DNA of 64,000 bases. Source: OAS926 sp035503715 (GTDB taxonomy: Bacteria > Pseudomonadota > Alphaproteobacteria > Rhizobiales > Rhizobiaceae). The stretch is taken from contig DATJTE010000155.1 of NCBI GenBank assembly GCA_035503715.1, forward strand, positions 19,507 to 83,506. Reading direction: 5' to 3'. Of this stretch, positions 52,367-60,858 are shown in pieces. The notes under the pieces are model-generated. The model did not search any database. It saw only the letters and a list, made by a program, of their open reading frames with translations, and was not told where the DNA came from. How positions within the stretch are numbered: the stretch's first letter is position 1; every line of letters starts with the position of its first letter. The position numbers and the translations under genes are program-made.

Positions 52367-53380
52367 ATGTTCGGCATCGACACCACGCTCCTCGCCTTTG
52401 TCGCGCTCGCCGGCCTCAGCGCCGGCGCCGTGGCCTATGCATTTCTTTTCAACCGCGTCGCGAACGAGCGTAATGCCGAAAAGCGGTTTACCACCATCAA
52501 GGAAGCTGAGACCGATCGCACGGCGGTGAAGGCGTCGCGGGACCGTCTGGTTGAAGCTGCCAAGCGGCGCAAATCGGTCCAGGACTCCTTGAAGGAGCTG
52601 GATGAAAAGCAGAAAGCGCGCGATCAAAACAACAAGAAGGCGCCGCTGAAGGTGCAGATCAAGCAGGCGGGGATGGATATCCCCATACAGCGATTTTACA
52701 TCTACTCTGTCGCGGCGGGCATTTTGCTCGCCATTGGCGTTTTTCTGGCCGGCGCGCCGACGCTTGTCGTTCCTGGCGCGTTTATCGTCGGCATGCTTGG
52801 CCTTCCCCGCTGGTTCGTCTCCTTTAAGCGCGGCCGCCGCGTCAAGGCGTTCCTCGCGGAGTTTCCCAATGCGCTCGACGTGATTGTGCGTGCGATCAAG
52901 TCAGGCCTTCCCCTGAATGACGGCATCAGGCTGATCGCCAACGAGTCCCGGGAGCCTGTGCGCACGGAGTTCCGCCGCATCATCGACGCTCAGCAACTCG
53001 GCATCTCGATCCCTGAAGCTTCGATGCGCATGAGCGAAACCATGCCATGCCCGGAAGCGAGCTTCTTCGGCATCGTCATCCAGATCCAGCAGCAGGCAGG
53101 CGGCAATCTTTCGGAAGCCTTGGGCAATCTTTCCCGCGTGCTGCGCGACCGCAAGAAGATGAAGGCCAAGGTTCAGGCGCTGTCGATGGAGGCCAAGGCC
53201 TCGGCGATGATCATCGGCGCACTGCCGTTCATCGTAGCCGGCCTAGTCTATCTCTCGTCGCCCACTTACATCATGCCGCTGTTCACCACGAGCACCGGCC
53301 ATATCATCCTGGGCATCTCCGGCGTGTGGATGCTCATCGGCATCCTTGTGATGCGTAAAATGATCAACTTCGAGGTTTGA
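52367..53380 (+). CDS. tadB: Inner-membrane platform protein TadB/CpaG
   Basis: A 337-residue type II secretion F-domain protein. An N-terminal helix is followed by a charged cytoplasmic stretch (KEAETDRTAVKASRDRLVEAAKRRK), a helix pair near 115-150 and the F domain (AFLAEFPNALDVIVRAIKSGLPLNDGIRLIA; QIQQQAGGNLSEALGNLSRVLRDRKKMKAKV). Two C-terminal helices follow. It forms the inner-membrane base with TadC. Confidence 0.94.
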   Translation: MFGIDTTLLAFVALAGLSAGAVAYAFLFNRVANERNAEKRFTTIKEAETDRTAVKASRDRLVEAAKRRKSVQDSLKELDEKQKARDQNNKKAPLKVQIKQAGMDIPIQRFYIYSVAAGILLAIGVFLAGAPTLVVPGAFIVGMLGLPRWFVSFKRGRRVKAFLAEFPNALDVIVRAIKSGLPLNDGIRLIANESREPVRTEFRRIIDAQQLGISIPEASMRMSETMPCPEASFFGIVIQIQQQAGGNLSEALGNLSRVLRDRKKMKAKVQALSMEAKASAMIIGALPFIVAGLVYLSSPTYIMPLFTTSTGHIILGISGVWMLIGILVMRKMINFEV

Positions 53381-53392
53381 GGCGGACAAGCG

Positions 53393-54382
53393 ATGACCGA
53401 TCAAGTCTCAGGCGCACTCACCGATCCTTCGTTCCTCATTGCGATGCTCGTTGCGCTTGCCGTGTTCGCGACCGTCTATACGCTTTTGCCGTCGTTTGGC
53501 GGAAACACGATGAAGTCGCGCATGAAGTCCGTCGCGCTGGAGCGCGACGAGTTGCGCGCCAAGCAGCGGGCGCGGCTCGCCGCGGAAAACGACCGCAAGC
53601 GCAAAGGTTTGCGCGAGGAGCATTCGGTCGGTATGCGCAACATCGTCGAGCGGCTCGATTTGAGACGCGCCCTGGCGGATGATAACACGGTCAACGCCCT
53701 GAGAATGGCGGGCTTTCGCGGCCAGAACCCGCTGACGCGCTTTCTCTTCTTCCGCCTCGTTTTGCCGTTTGTCTTCCTGATCGCCGCCGTCTTCTACATT
53801 TTTTTCATGGGCGGTCTGGCTGAGCAACCGACGTTCGTCCGCATCTTCGTCTGCGTGGTCTTTGCCTATGCCGGCTTCTACGCGCCGGTGCTCTACGTCT
53901 CCAACAAGGCGTCGAAGCGCAAGAAGTCCATCCAGATGGCTTGGCCGGACGCGCTCGACTTGATGCTGATCTGCGTTGAATCGGGCATGTCGGTGGAGGC
54001 GGCCTTCCGCAAGGTGGCAGATGAAATCGGCGCGCAGTCGGTCGAGCTTGCCGAGGAATTCGTTCTCACCAACGCCGAGCTCTCATTCCTGCAGGAGCGC
54101 CGGCAGGCCTACGACAATCTCGCCAACCGCACCGGTCTTGAGTCGGTCAAATCGGTAGCCCAGGCACTCATCCAGGCGGAGCGTTATGGTACGCCCGTAG
54201 CGCACGCGCTGCGAGTGCTTGCCAGCGAAAGCCGCGACATGCGCATGAACGAGGCCGAGAAGAAGGCTGCCGCGCTGCCGCCGAAGCTGACCGTGCCGAT
54301 GATCCTGTTCTTTCTGCCGGTGCTGTTTGCGGTGATTCTCGGGCCTGCGGGCATCCAGGTCAGCCAGCGCGGCATATTCTAG
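53393..54382 (+). CDS. tadC: Inner-membrane platform protein TadC/CpaH
   Basis: A 329-residue partner of TadB with the same F-domain plan: helix near the N-terminus, helix pair about 121-170, then WPDALDLMLICVESGMSVEAAFRKVADEIG and AQALIQAERYGTPVAHALRVLASESRDMRMNEAEKKAAALPPKLTVP. A last hydrophobic segment PMILFFLPVLFAVILGPA follows. It ends the cpaB-tadC operon and a bidirectional terminator follows. Confidence 0.94.
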   Translation: MTDQVSGALTDPSFLIAMLVALAVFATVYTLLPSFGGNTMKSRMKSVALERDELRAKQRARLAAENDRKRKGLREEHSVGMRNIVERLDLRRALADDNTVNALRMAGFRGQNPLTRFLFFRLVLPFVFLIAAVFYIFFMGGLAEQPTFVRIFVCVVFAYAGFYAPVLYVSNKASKRKKSIQMAWPDALDLMLICVESGMSVEAAFRKVADEIGAQSVELAEEFVLTNAELSFLQERRQAYDNLANRTGLESVKSVAQALIQAERYGTPVAHALRVLASESRDMRMNEAEKKAAALPPKLTVPMILFFLPVLFAVILGPAGIQVSQRGIF

Positions 54383-54437
54383 GCAGTCGGCTTCAGCCGT
54401 CGGCAGTCGGGTCGAACAAACAGACAGATAACAAAGC

Positions 54438-54462
54438 AAAGGGCGCCCGTGGCGCCCTTTTT
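54438..54462. terminator. Bidirectional terminator between tadC and tadD
   Basis: A perfect 10-bp stem AAAGGGCGCC/GGCGCCCTTT with a CGT loop, preceded by an A-rich run and followed by TTC. It serves both convergent units. Confidence 0.85.
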
Positions 54463-54498
54463 CTGGCTTTGTATATTCGATGGCCGAAGCCCGACTGC

Positions 54499-55314
54499 CT
54501 AGTTCGTATTCGTCTCTTCGTCCTTGTCGTCTTTGAGCTGGTTCCACGCATTCTGCTGCGAAAGCATGGACCGCAGATAGGCGACATTGGCGGCTGCCTG
54601 ATCAGGCGACAATTCCTGCTTAGCAATTTGCTCGGCTTCGTCGAACCGGCCCTGCAGGCCGACGACCAGTGCGAGATTCTGGCGCACGCGGCTGTCGGCG
54701 CCAGGCTTTTCCGAGGCTGAGCGCAGGTAAGTCTCGGCGCTCTTCAGATCGCCTTCGAGCACATAGGACATGCCGAGATTGGAAAGGACCGACGGCTCGT
54801 CAGGCTTGAGATCGAGTGCCTTGCGATAGAGCTGCCGGGCCTCGCTCGGCTTGCCGAGCTGATCCAGGATGGCGGCCTCGGCGGAAACCAGTTTCCAGTC
54901 CGGATATTCCGGCGTCTGCGCACGGCGCACGGCGTCCAGCGCCGGCTCGAACTCGCCGACGGCCGCGAGCGACTTGCCATAGGCGGCGAGTACCTGCCGG
55001 TCGTTTGGATGGGCGATGGCGAGCTTGCGCATGACGGCCAGCGCCTGGTCGGATTTGCCGCTCATCTGCAGCACATTGGCGTAGTCGAGGCCGGTTTTCT
55101 TGTCGGTCGGTTTGCGCGTATAGGCGTCGCCAAGCGACTGCGCCGCCCCGTCGAGCTGGGCGGAATTCAAATTGTCGAAGGAACGTGCCGAATGGGTCGA
55201 ACCCGTGGACATGCGGTCCTTGGCGCATCCTGCCGCGGTCAGCGCCAGCGCCAGCGCCGCCGAGATCCGGAGCATTTTGCCCGTTGTTTTGAGGGTGCTG
55301 GTCGTGCCCGGCAT
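54499..55314 (-). CDS. tadD: TPR lipoprotein TadD
   Basis: A 271-residue lipoprotein with lipobox ALTAAGC after a hydrophobic leader. Tetratricopeptide repeats follow (DYANVLQMSGKSDQALAVMRKLAIAHPND, SNLGMSYVLEGDLKSAETYLRSA). In Tad systems TadD acts as a pilotin helping the secretin assemble. The ATG at 55314 has GGAGG eight bases upstream; one five codons earlier is also possible. It faces the tad operon and is divergent from the aminopeptidase gene. Confidence 0.88.
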   Translation of the reverse strand: MPGTTSTLKTTGKMLRISAALALALTAAGCAKDRMSTGSTHSARSFDNLNSAQLDGAAQSLGDAYTRKPTDKKTGLDYANVLQMSGKSDQALAVMRKLAIAHPNDRQVLAAYGKSLAAVGEFEPALDAVRRAQTPEYPDWKLVSAEAAILDQLGKPSEARQLYRKALDLKPDEPSVLSNLGMSYVLEGDLKSAETYLRSASEKPGADSRVRQNLALVVGLQGRFDEAEQIAKQELSPDQAAANVAYLRSMLSQQNAWNQLKDDKDEETNTN

Positions 55315-55377
55315 CGGCGAGGCCTCCATTTGTCCTTGGGATCGTTGTGTGGCCGTATTCACTCCCGCAGAAATATT

Positions 55378-55404
55378 CTGTTAACCCTAACTGATGGTTA
55401 ACAG
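55378..55404. promoter_or_regulatory. Inverted repeat with two TTAACC half-sites
   Basis: CTGTTAACC and GGTTAACAG are perfect 9-bp inverted arms separated by 9 bases. Each arm carries the TTAACC half-site of CtrA-type binding sequences. It lies between the divergent tadD and aminopeptidase genes, 64 bases from the tadD start and 31 from the other. Confidence 0.5.
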
Positions 55405-55434
55405 GTCGATCGCACAACGGCCCGGAGAACGCCG

Positions 55435-56811
55435 ATGCCCCTTGAATTCGTCACCAGAAAATCCCGCCGGTCCCGCCCGGTGCGCCTTGTCGCAAAGGAT
55501 GGGCTGAAGAGGGCGGGATTCGATCGCGCCTGGCTGAAATGGGCCGACCTAAACGGTTTCAAGGGCGAGCAGGGCCGTGTCCTGATCGTTCCCGAAACGA
55601 ATGGCACGATTGCCGGCGCCTTGTTCGGCCTAGGCAACGGCAACGACGATTTCGGCGCTTTGACCGTTGGTTCTCTGGCTCGCTCGCTGCCCGCGGGAGA
55701 ATGGCATTTCGCCGACGATCCTGCCGATCCGACGATCGCGGCGATCGGCCTCAAGCTCGGCAGCTACGTTTTCACGCGCTACGGCAAGAAGCCGGGCAAG
55801 GATGTCCGCTTCGCACTTCCGGAAGGGGCGGACGCATCCCGCGTCGCGCGCGTCTCCGATGCGGTCTTTCTGACGCGCGATCTCGTCAACACGCCGACCA
55901 GCGACATGGGTCCTTCCGCCCTAGAAGAAGCTGTTCGCGCTTTGGCGAAGGCACATAAGGCGCAGATTTCCGTCGTGAAGGGCGATGCGCTGATCGAGAA
56001 GAATTTCCCGATGATCCACGTCGTCGGCCGCGCCTCGACCGATGCGCCAAGGCTGATCGACATGTCATGGGGTCCGAAGAACGCACCTCTGGTCACGCTG
56101 GTCGGCAAGGGCGTATGTTTCGACACTGGCGGACTCGACATCAAGCCCGCAAGCTCCATGCTGCTGATGAAAAAGGACATGGGCGGCGCGGCCAATGTGC
56201 TCGGCCTTGCCAGCATGATCATGGCCGCAAAGCTCAAGGTCAGGCTGCGCGTGCTGATTCCGGCGGTCGAGAATGCCATCTCCGGCAATGCCTTTCGCCC
56301 TGGAGATGTCTTGAATAGCCGCAAGGGCATTACGGTCGAGATCGGCAATACCGATGCGGAGGGCCGCCTCGTCCTGGCCGACGCCCTGGCGCTCGCCGAT
56401 GAGGAGCGCCCGGAACTGCTGATCGACATGGCGACCTTGACCGGCGCCGCGCGCGTCGCGCTGGGTCCTGACCTGCCGCCTTTCTACACGCATGACGACG
56501 CGCTCGCTGGCGAAATCTCGGCGGCGGCGATTGCCGCCGCCGATCCGCTCTGGCGCATGCCGCTCTGGAAGCCTTACGATTCCAAGCTGTCATCCAAAGT
56601 TGCCGACATGAACAACGTCACCACCGACGGTTTCGCCGGTTCGATCACCGCCGCGCTCTTCCTGTCGCGTTTCGTCCAGCACGCAAAATCCTGGGCGCAT
56701 TTCGACATCTTTGCCTGGAGCCCGTCAGACCGGCCGCATTGTCCGGCTGGCGGCGAGGCGCAGGGCATTCGCGCACTGGAGCATGTCCTTTTGTCGCGTT
56801 ACGGCGGCTGA
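55435..56811 (+). CDS. Leucyl aminopeptidase family protein (M17)
   Basis: A 458-residue dizinc or manganese aminopeptidase. The metal-binding region has LVTLVGKGVCFDTGGLDIKPASSMLLMKKDMGGAA (catalytic Lys in GKGVCFDTGG), a second ligand group in RPGDVL and the family signature NTDAEGRLVLADAL (about 305-318). The length is a little short of PepA (about 500), consistent with the PepB-like subgroup. The MarR and NlpC/P60 genes follow on the same strand. Confidence 0.92.
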   Translation: MPLEFVTRKSRRSRPVRLVAKDGLKRAGFDRAWLKWADLNGFKGEQGRVLIVPETNGTIAGALFGLGNGNDDFGALTVGSLARSLPAGEWHFADDPADPTIAAIGLKLGSYVFTRYGKKPGKDVRFALPEGADASRVARVSDAVFLTRDLVNTPTSDMGPSALEEAVRALAKAHKAQISVVKGDALIEKNFPMIHVVGRASTDAPRLIDMSWGPKNAPLVTLVGKGVCFDTGGLDIKPASSMLLMKKDMGGAANVLGLASMIMAAKLKVRLRVLIPAVENAISGNAFRPGDVLNSRKGITVEIGNTDAEGRLVLADALALADEERPELLIDMATLTGAARVALGPDLPPFYTHDDALAGEISAAAIAAADPLWRMPLWKPYDSKLSSKVADMNNVTTDGFAGSITAALFLSRFVQHAKSWAHFDIFAWSPSDRPHCPAGGEAQGIRALEHVLLSRYGG

Positions 56812-56813
56812 TG

Positions 56814-56891
56814 CTAGTGGTCCGATTCCGACATTCGCATCCCCTTGATACAGCCCGCTCAGGCGAATGTTGGAATCAAAAGGACCACTAG
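56814..56891. repeat. Palindromic intergenic element, copy 1
   Basis: A long inverted repeat. The outer 10-bp arm CTAGTGGTCC/GGACCACTAG and the inner 15-bp arm GATTCCGACATTCGC/GCGAATGTTGGAATC (one mismatch) are separated by AAAA on the right side only, with a 24-base loop. It begins 2 bases after the aminopeptidase stop. It has the same plan as copy 2 in the opposite orientation. I do not recognise it as a named element. Confidence 0.8.
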
Positions 56892-56904
56892 CAACTATAT
56901 GATT

Positions 56905-56983
56905 CTAGTGGAGCTTTTGAATTTGACATTCGCAACGACGCGTGATGTCGAACGGGACGCGGATGTCAAATTCGCTCCACTAG
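56905..56983. repeat. Palindromic intergenic element, copy 2
   Basis: The outer arm CTAGTGGAGC/GCTCCACTAG is 10 bp. It is followed on the left by TTTT, then an inner arm GAATTTGACATTCGC paired with GCGGATGTCAAATTC (one mismatch), and a 25-base loop. Compared with copy 1, stem positions differ on both sides so that pairing is kept. The 13 bases between copies are AT-rich. Confidence 0.8.
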
Positions 56984-57059
56984 AGGCTAACCTTGCCATT
57001 TGCCGGCTTTCGGTCTTGAATGAAACGGAACCGAAACAAATTCCGGAGATGCTCTGCAG

Positions 57060-57410
57060 ATGGCTGTCTCCCTGCGGCCGAGCGAAGCGCTGCGCTTGTG
57101 GCAGCAGCTTGCGCTTTCGGAAGTGCAGGAAGGCCATCCGGATTTGACAATGCGGCAGTCGGCGATCTTGCTCACCATCTACCTTGACCCGCCGCCGCAC
57201 ACGGTGCGCGGCCTCGCTTCCCGGCTCAACGTAACCAAGCCGGTGATCACCCGTGCGCTGGATACGATGGGGGCGATGAAGCTTGTCTCGCGCCATCGCG
57301 ACGAGAACGACAAGCGCAACGTGCTGGTGAAGCGTACCGTTGATGGCGCGCTGTTCGTCGAGCGTTTCGGCGACAAGATCATCGCCAAGGCTGCAGGACT
57401 GCCGCTATGA
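57060..57410 (+). CDS. MarR-family transcriptional regulator
   Basis: A 116-residue winged-helix protein, short for MarR. It has LTMRQSAILLTIYLDPPPHTVRGLASRLNVTKPVITRALDTMGAMKLVSRHRDENDKRN, where NVTKPVITRALD is the recognition helix and the rest the wing. It overlaps the NlpC/P60 gene start by ATGA, so the two are coupled. The two palindromic elements lie directly upstream, separating it from the aminopeptidase gene. Target and ligand unknown. Confidence 0.85.
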   Translation: MAVSLRPSEALRLWQQLALSEVQEGHPDLTMRQSAILLTIYLDPPPHTVRGLASRLNVTKPVITRALDTMGAMKLVSRHRDENDKRNVLVKRTVDGALFVERFGDKIIAKAAGLPL

Positions 57411-58264
57411 CCGCTCGTGACGCCAGGCTTCATGCCTTTCGCCTCGACCTTGCCGACGAGCGCCTGAAGGGCGAGGTGAAGGCGGACCGCTATGTCGCCG
57501 GCAAGCCAGCGCGCGTCACAGTTCCTGTCGCCGACATGCTGAAGGCGCCGCGCAAGGATGCCGGCCTGAACACGCAGCTCCTGCTGGGCGACGATGTCCG
57601 TGTCTTCGACAGTTCAGGCGGCTTTGCCTGGGCACAGGCGGAGCGGGACGGCTACGTCGGTTACATCGCGGATGCCGCGCTCGCTTCTCCAGTCGGCACT
57701 CCGACGCACATCGTGACCGCGCCGCGAACCTTCGTGTATTCGGGGGCGGATCTAAAACTACCGCGCACCGGCCAGCTCTCGATGGGATCGCGCGTCACCG
57801 TGGTGTCGAATGCCGAGACGCGCGGTACGCAGTACGCCATCCTGGGGTCGGGCGAAGCGCTGATCGCCAGGCATCTGGCGCCGATCGATCGTGTCGCGCC
57901 GGACTATGTAGCGGTTGCGGAGCTTTTTCTCGAAACGCCTTATCTCTGGGGTGGGTCGAGCGGCTTCGGCATCGACTGCTCGGGCTTGGTCCAGCTTTCC
58001 ATGTTGATGGCCGGCAAGAAGGTTCAGCGCGATTCCGACATGCAAGCGGCGATCGGTGCCGAGCTCGATCCTGGGAAGGATTTCGAAAATCTCCGTCGCG
58101 GCGATCTTGTGTTCTGGAAAGGTCACGTCGCGATCATGACCGACGCCAAGTCGATGATCCACGCCAACGGCCACACTATGACCGTTGCACGCGAGGGCCT
58201 TCGCGAGGCGATCGGCCGGATCGGCTATCTCTATGGCGGTCCGACCGGATTCCGTCGGCCCTGA
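57407..58264 (+). CDS. NlpC/P60-family peptidase with SH3-like domains
   Basis: A 285-residue probable cell-wall endopeptidase. Two bacterial SH3-like segments (about 35-165; VTVPVADMLKAPRKDAG, GGFAWAQAERDGYVGYI) precede the catalytic domain. The catalytic triad is Cys191 (GIDCSGLVQLS), His240 (WKGHVAIMTD) and His252 (IHANGH). No signal peptide is seen. The MarR-NlpC pair after an aminopeptidase is a recurring rhizobial arrangement and suggests muropeptide turnover (inference). Confidence 0.88.
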   Translation: MTARDARLHAFRLDLADERLKGEVKADRYVAGKPARVTVPVADMLKAPRKDAGLNTQLLLGDDVRVFDSSGGFAWAQAERDGYVGYIADAALASPVGTPTHIVTAPRTFVYSGADLKLPRTGQLSMGSRVTVVSNAETRGTQYAILGSGEALIARHLAPIDRVAPDYVAVAELFLETPYLWGGSSGFGIDCSGLVQLSMLMAGKKVQRDSDMQAAIGAELDPGKDFENLRRGDLVFWKGHVAIMTDAKSMIHANGHTMTVAREGLREAIGRIGYLYGGPTGFRRP

Positions 58265-58271
58265 TCCATCT

Positions 58272-59213
58272 TCAGTATTGGTGAACCCGGTCCACGGTAT
58301 TCCTGAGCGGTTCACCGCGCTCGAACGCGTCCATCTGATCGAGCATCGGCCCAACGAGATGTGCCGGATCTGACGTTGCCGCGGCATGCGGCGTCACGAA
58401 CACCTTCGGATGCGTCCAGAGCGGACTGGCTTCGGGCAGTGGCTCGATCTCGAACACATCGAGGCTCGCTTCCTTCAGCGTGCCGTCGTCGAGCGCGCGC
58501 AGGATGTCGGCGTCCTTCTGCAGCCGCCCACGGCCGGCATTGACCAGCACAGCGCCGCCGAGTCCGTTGTTGCACCTCAGATGTCTCAGCAGGTCGTACG
58601 AAATGATGCCTTGTGTTGCCGGTGTCAGCGGCAGCAGCACGACGAGAATGTCCGTCGCGTTGAGGAACGGCACCAGCCCGGACTCGCCGCCATACGTCGA
58701 GACGCCGTGCATCGGATAACCTTGTCGGCTCCAGCCATTCACCTGAAAACCAAGGGCGATCAATGCCTTGGCTGCCGCGCGGCCCAGATTGCCGAGCCCC
58801 ATGATGCCGACCGAGATGTCGCTCGCCGGCTTCTGCTCCGGTTCATCCCAGATCTTCCGCACCTGCTGGCCGCGGTAGAGTAGCCCCTGCCGGTGATGAT
58901 CGAGCACCCGCCACACGACATACTCGGTCATGTATTGCGTCAGATTGTCAGCGACCACGCGCACGATCGGCACATTGGGCACGCCGGGATCGTTGAAGAT
59001 GTGGTCGACGCCCGCGCCGATCGAAAAGATAATGCGCAGGTTCGGCAGCGTCGAGAGCAGATTCGGCCGCTGCTTCCACACCACCGCATAGGTGATCGAC
59101 GGATCGGCCGTGCCATCCGGCTCAAGCGTCACATCGCGTCGTGTCGAGATCAGGTCGTACCAGCGCTGCGGATGATAGCCGGTGAGGGCGAGGAGAACGC
59201 GACCCTTGTCCAT
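58272..59213 (-). CDS. ghrA: Glyoxylate/hydroxypyruvate reductase A
   Basis: A 313-residue D-2-hydroxyacid dehydrogenase of the GhrA type. The Rossmann motif is GIMGLGNLGRAAAKALIALGF (about 145-165), with Arg in VNAGRGRLQKDADI, Glu in FEIEPLPEASPLW and His in VTPHAAATSDP. The ATG at 59213 gives MDKGRVLLALTG and lies 13 bases after the yejF stop, so it is probably in the yej operon. Confidence 0.9.
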   Translation of the reverse strand: MDKGRVLLALTGYHPQRWYDLISTRRDVTLEPDGTADPSITYAVVWKQRPNLLSTLPNLRIIFSIGAGVDHIFNDPGVPNVPIVRVVADNLTQYMTEYVVWRVLDHHRQGLLYRGQQVRKIWDEPEQKPASDISVGIMGLGNLGRAAAKALIALGFQVNGWSRQGYPMHGVSTYGGESGLVPFLNATDILVVLLPLTPATQGIISYDLLRHLRCNNGLGGAVLVNAGRGRLQKDADILRALDDGTLKEASLDVFEIEPLPEASPLWTHPKVFVTPHAAATSDPAHLVGPMLDQMDAFERGEPLRNTVDRVHQY

Positions 59214-59226
59214 CTGTCCGTCCGAT

Positions 59227-60858
59227 CTACTGGCTGACAACACCCTCGGGAGCAGCCTCGATACGGAAGGCGGCCGAGATCAGCGCCTTCGTATAGTCGG
59301 ATTGCGGATTGCGGAAGACCTGCTCCGTTGGGCCAGCCTCGACGATCTGCCCATTGCGCATCACGATCACGTCGTTGGCCAGCGCGCGCACCACCTTGAG
59401 GTCGTGGCTGATGAACAGATAAGCGAGGTCATTCTTCGCTTGCAGGTCGCGCAACAGATCGACCACCTGCGCCTGCACGCTCATGTCGAGCGCCGAGGTC
59501 GGCTCGTCCAGCATCACGAATTTCGGCTTCAACACCATGGCGCGCGCGATCGCGATGCGCTGCCGCTGCCCGCCGGAGAATTCGTGCGGATAGCGGTGGC
59601 GCGTTTCCGGATCGAGGCCGACCTCTTTCAGCACCCCGACCACACGGTGGTCGCGCTCCTCGGCCGCCAGCGCTGGCTCATGTATCCTCAGTCCTTCCTC
59701 GATGATTTCGCTGACCGACATGCGCGGGCTGAGCGATCCATACGGATCCTGGAACACGATCTGCAGCTCGCGCCTGAGTGGCCGCATCGCATTGAAGCTG
59801 AGCTTGTTGATGTCGCGGCCGTTGAACTTGATCTCACCGTTCGACGAAATCATGCGCGACAACGCCAGCCCGAGCGTCGTCTTGCCCGAACCGGATTCGC
59901 CGACGACGCCGAGCGTCTGGCCGGCGCGCACGGTCACGTCGATGCCGTCCACGGCCTTCACGTGATCGACGGTGGTCCGAAAGAAGCCCTTCTTGATCGG
60001 GAACCAGACCTTGATCTGCTCGCCGCGCATGACCGTCTTTGCGTCTTCATCAGATGCCGGCGGCTTGCCCTTTGGCTCTGCCGCAAGCAGATGTCTTGTA
60101 TATTCGTGTTGTGGGTTGTCGAAGATTTCTTTTGTCGGCCCGCTCTCTACGATCTTGCCTTTGGTCATCACGCAGACCTTATCGGCGATCTTTCGCACGA
60201 TGCCGAGATCATGGGTGATGAAGAGCAGGGACATGCCCTTCTTGTCCTTCAGCCGGTCGAGCAGTTGCAGGATTTGCGCCTGCACGGTCACGTCGAGCGC
60301 GGTCGTCGGCTCGTCGGCGATCAGCAGTTCCGGTTCGTTTGCCAGCGCCATCGCGATCATGACGCGCTGCCGCTGCCCGCCGGAAAGCTGGTGCGGAAAC
60401 GCGCCGAGACGCTTCTCGGGCTCGCGAATGCCGACTTCGTTGAGCAGCTCAAGCGTGCGCTTGCGCGCCTGTGTATCGCCCATGCCCTGATGTACTTTCA
60501 GGACTTCACCGACCTGCCGCTCGATCGTGTGCAGCGGGTTGAGCGAAGTCATCGGCTCCTGGAAGATCATGGTGATCTTGTTGCCGCGGACCTTTCTCAG
60601 CTCCTTCTCGCCGGCTGCGAGCAGGTCCTTGCCTTCGAACAGAATTTGCCCGCTCGGATGGCTGGCGGCCGGGTAGGGGAGCAGTTTCAGCACCGACAGT
60701 GCCGACACTGATTTGCCCGAGCCGGATTCACCGACCAGCGCCACAGTCTCGCCCTTGGCGATATCGAACGAGATGTGATCAACCGCCGTCGAGGTTCCGC
60801 CGCCTTGCGTGAAGGCGACGGAGAGATCGCGGACGGAGAGGAGGGGGGCGTCTGTCAC
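59227..60858 (-). CDS. yejF: Peptide ABC transporter ATPase, dual domain YejF
   Basis: A 543-residue fused ATPase with two complete nucleotide-binding domains. Domain 1 has GESGSGKSVSALSVL, LSGGQRQRVMIAMAL and LLIADEPTTALD; domain 2 has GESGSGKTTLGLAL, FSGGQRQRIAIARAM and VMLDEPTSALD. Both carry the oligopeptide-transporter C-terminal extension (IFDNPQHEYTRHLL; VFRNPQSDYTKALI). It energises YejBE; start overlaps the yejE stop by 4 bases. Confidence 0.95.
   Translation of the reverse strand: MTDAPLLSVRDLSVAFTQGGGTSTAVDHISFDIAKGETVALVGESGSGKSVSALSVLKLLPYPAASHPSGQILFEGKDLLAAGEKELRKVRGNKITMIFQEPMTSLNPLHTIERQVGEVLKVHQGMGDTQARKRTLELLNEVGIREPEKRLGAFPHQLSGGQRQRVMIAMALANEPELLIADEPTTALDVTVQAQILQLLDRLKDKKGMSLLFITHDLGIVRKIADKVCVMTKGKIVESGPTKEIFDNPQHEYTRHLLAAEPKGKPPASDEDAKTVMRGEQIKVWFPIKKGFFRTTVDHVKAVDGIDVTVRAGQTLGVVGESGSGKTTLGLALSRMISSNGEIKFNGRDINKLSFNAMRPLRRELQIVFQDPYGSLSPRMSVSEIIEEGLRIHEPALAAEERDHRVVGVLKEVGLDPETRHRYPHEFSGGQRQRIAIARAMVLKPKFVMLDEPTSALDMSVQAQVVDLLRDLQAKNDLAYLFISHDLKVVRALANDVIVMRNGQIVEAGPTEQVFRNPQSDYTKALISAAFRIEAAPEGVVSQ

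Noticed and set aside
59182..60711. A 509-codon plus-strand open frame opposite yejF
   Set aside because: The minus strand encodes two complete ABC ATPase domains; the plus-strand product is low-complexity and has no ribosome-binding site.
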